This document shows, piece after piece, positions 6,579 to 7,027 of a stretch of 7,027 bases of DNA. The DNA lies in assembly GCA_024681175.1 (NCBI GenBank), contig JAILBI010000047.1, forward strand, positions 1-7,027, read 5' to 3'. The translations under genes and the position numbers were made by a program. How positions within the stretch are numbered: the stretch's first letter is position 1; each line of letters begins with the position of its first letter. Below the pieces are notes generated by a model. That model searched no databases. It saw only the letters and a program-made list of their open reading frames with translations, and was not told the origin of the DNA. Origin of the DNA: Acholeplasmatales bacterium (GTDB taxonomy: Bacteria > Bacillota_I > Bacilli_A > Acholeplasmatales > Anaeroplasmataceae).

Positions 6579-7027
6579 ATGGAATTTAAAGATAAATTAA
6601 AAGAATTAAGAATTAAAAATAATTTTACACAAACTAGCCTTGGAGAAAAAATTTATGTATCAAGAAGCGCAATAGCTAAGTGGGAAAATGGCTTAGGTTT
6701 ACCAAGCAGTGAATCAATAGATGCATTATGTAATATTTTTAATGTATCTAAGGATGAATTATTATGTAGTGAGCAAGAAGAAGAAAATTATGTAAAAAAG
6801 AATAAAGTAATTTATAAACAAAAAAAATTTATTATTGGACTAATAGCTAGTGTATTATTATTAATTATTGGAGTCATTTTAATAATAATACTTAGACCTA
6901 AGAAAACTAAATTAGTTAAACAAGAAACAATTACTTATATTGCTCCTGCAATATCCATTAATGATAATAAAAATTATTATTATACAAATTATGTTACATC
7001 TAATGATGAAAGTCTTGTAATTAAGTA
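6579..7027 (+). CDS. XRE-type helix-turn-helix regulator with membrane anchor (3' end outside window)
   Basis: An ATG at 6579 follows GAGGTGG (6566-6572) with six-base spacing. The frame is open for 149 codons to the window end, so the protein is truncated here. Residues 6-60 are a classic HTH_3 (Cro/C1) domain. FTQTSLGEKIYVSRSAIAKWENG (16-38) holds the two DNA-contacting helices and the typical KWENG turn, followed by LPSSESIDALCNIFNVSKDELL. Residues 65-83 are a charged linker. Residues 84-105 are a single membrane helix, followed by a positive RPKK. From about 110 the visible tail is polar and Tyr/Asn-rich and probably lies outside the membrane. Known Firmicutes proteins of this layout are membrane-tethered regulators with unclear ligands. 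The outer domain could sense something at the surface, but no sensor fold can be named because it is cut. A terminator precedes it, so it is its own transcription unit. Confidence 0.9.
   Translation, partial: MEFKDKLKELRIKNNFTQTSLGEKIYVSRSAIAKWENGLGLPSSESIDALCNIFNVSKDELLCSEQEEENYVKKNKVIYKQKKFIIGLIASVLLLIIGVILIIILRPKKTKLVKQETITYIAPAISINDNKNYYYTNYVTSNDESLVIK

Noticed and set aside
1..7027. CRISPR arrays, tRNA or rRNA genes, insertion sequences, phage or defence genes
   Set aside because: No regularly spaced long repeats, cloverleaf-like stretch, transposase motif or mobile-element termini were seen. All intergenic gaps are shorter than 130 bases.

Overview
This is a very AT-rich window in which every gene lies on the + strand. 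It has short intergenic gaps and compact hairpin-plus-T-run terminators. The style fits a low-GC Firmicute of the Bacilli / Erysipelotrichia / Mollicutes-relative kind, perhaps an uncultured gut lineage. The strongest marker is a full-length PolC-type DNA polymerase III alpha subunit, the Gram-positive replicative polymerase. Its 1488-codon frame contains about nine tryptophans, all TGG, with no in-frame TGA, so the standard code is used and a UGA=Trp mollicute is unlikely. The species cannot be named from this window.

Layout, left to right. (1) Positions 1-392: the 3' end of a membrane-protein gene with three C-terminal membrane segments, possibly DUF1189-like, closed by a terminator that overlaps its stop codon. 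(2) Positions 501-4967: polC, with its own extended -10 promoter, a Shine-Dalgarno site and a strong 13-bp-stem terminator, so probably monocistronic. (3) Positions 5063-5584: an unrecognised 173-residue protein with an acidic soluble N-terminus, a low-complexity linker and two C-terminal membrane helices. (4) Positions 5706-6452: a seven-helix Bax inhibitor-1/YccA-type membrane protein, followed by a terminator. (5) Positions 6579-7027 and beyond: an XRE-type helix-turn-helix regulator with a membrane anchor and an extracytoplasmic tail, cut by the window end.

The genes do not look like one pathway. Each has its own promoter-like sequence and most have their own terminator, so this reads as ordinary chromosome with a core replication gene among membrane proteins. 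I found no convincing new multi-gene system. The points worth a second look are regulatory and residue-level: a regular set of four alternating half-sites upstream of the BI-1 gene, the last pair straddling its -10; a 21-bp-phased direct repeat ahead of the XRE gene; probable loss of two PHP metal ligands in PolC; an atypical PolC C-terminus where the sliding-clamp motif normally sits; and an Asn where the BI-1 family usually has an acidic residue.
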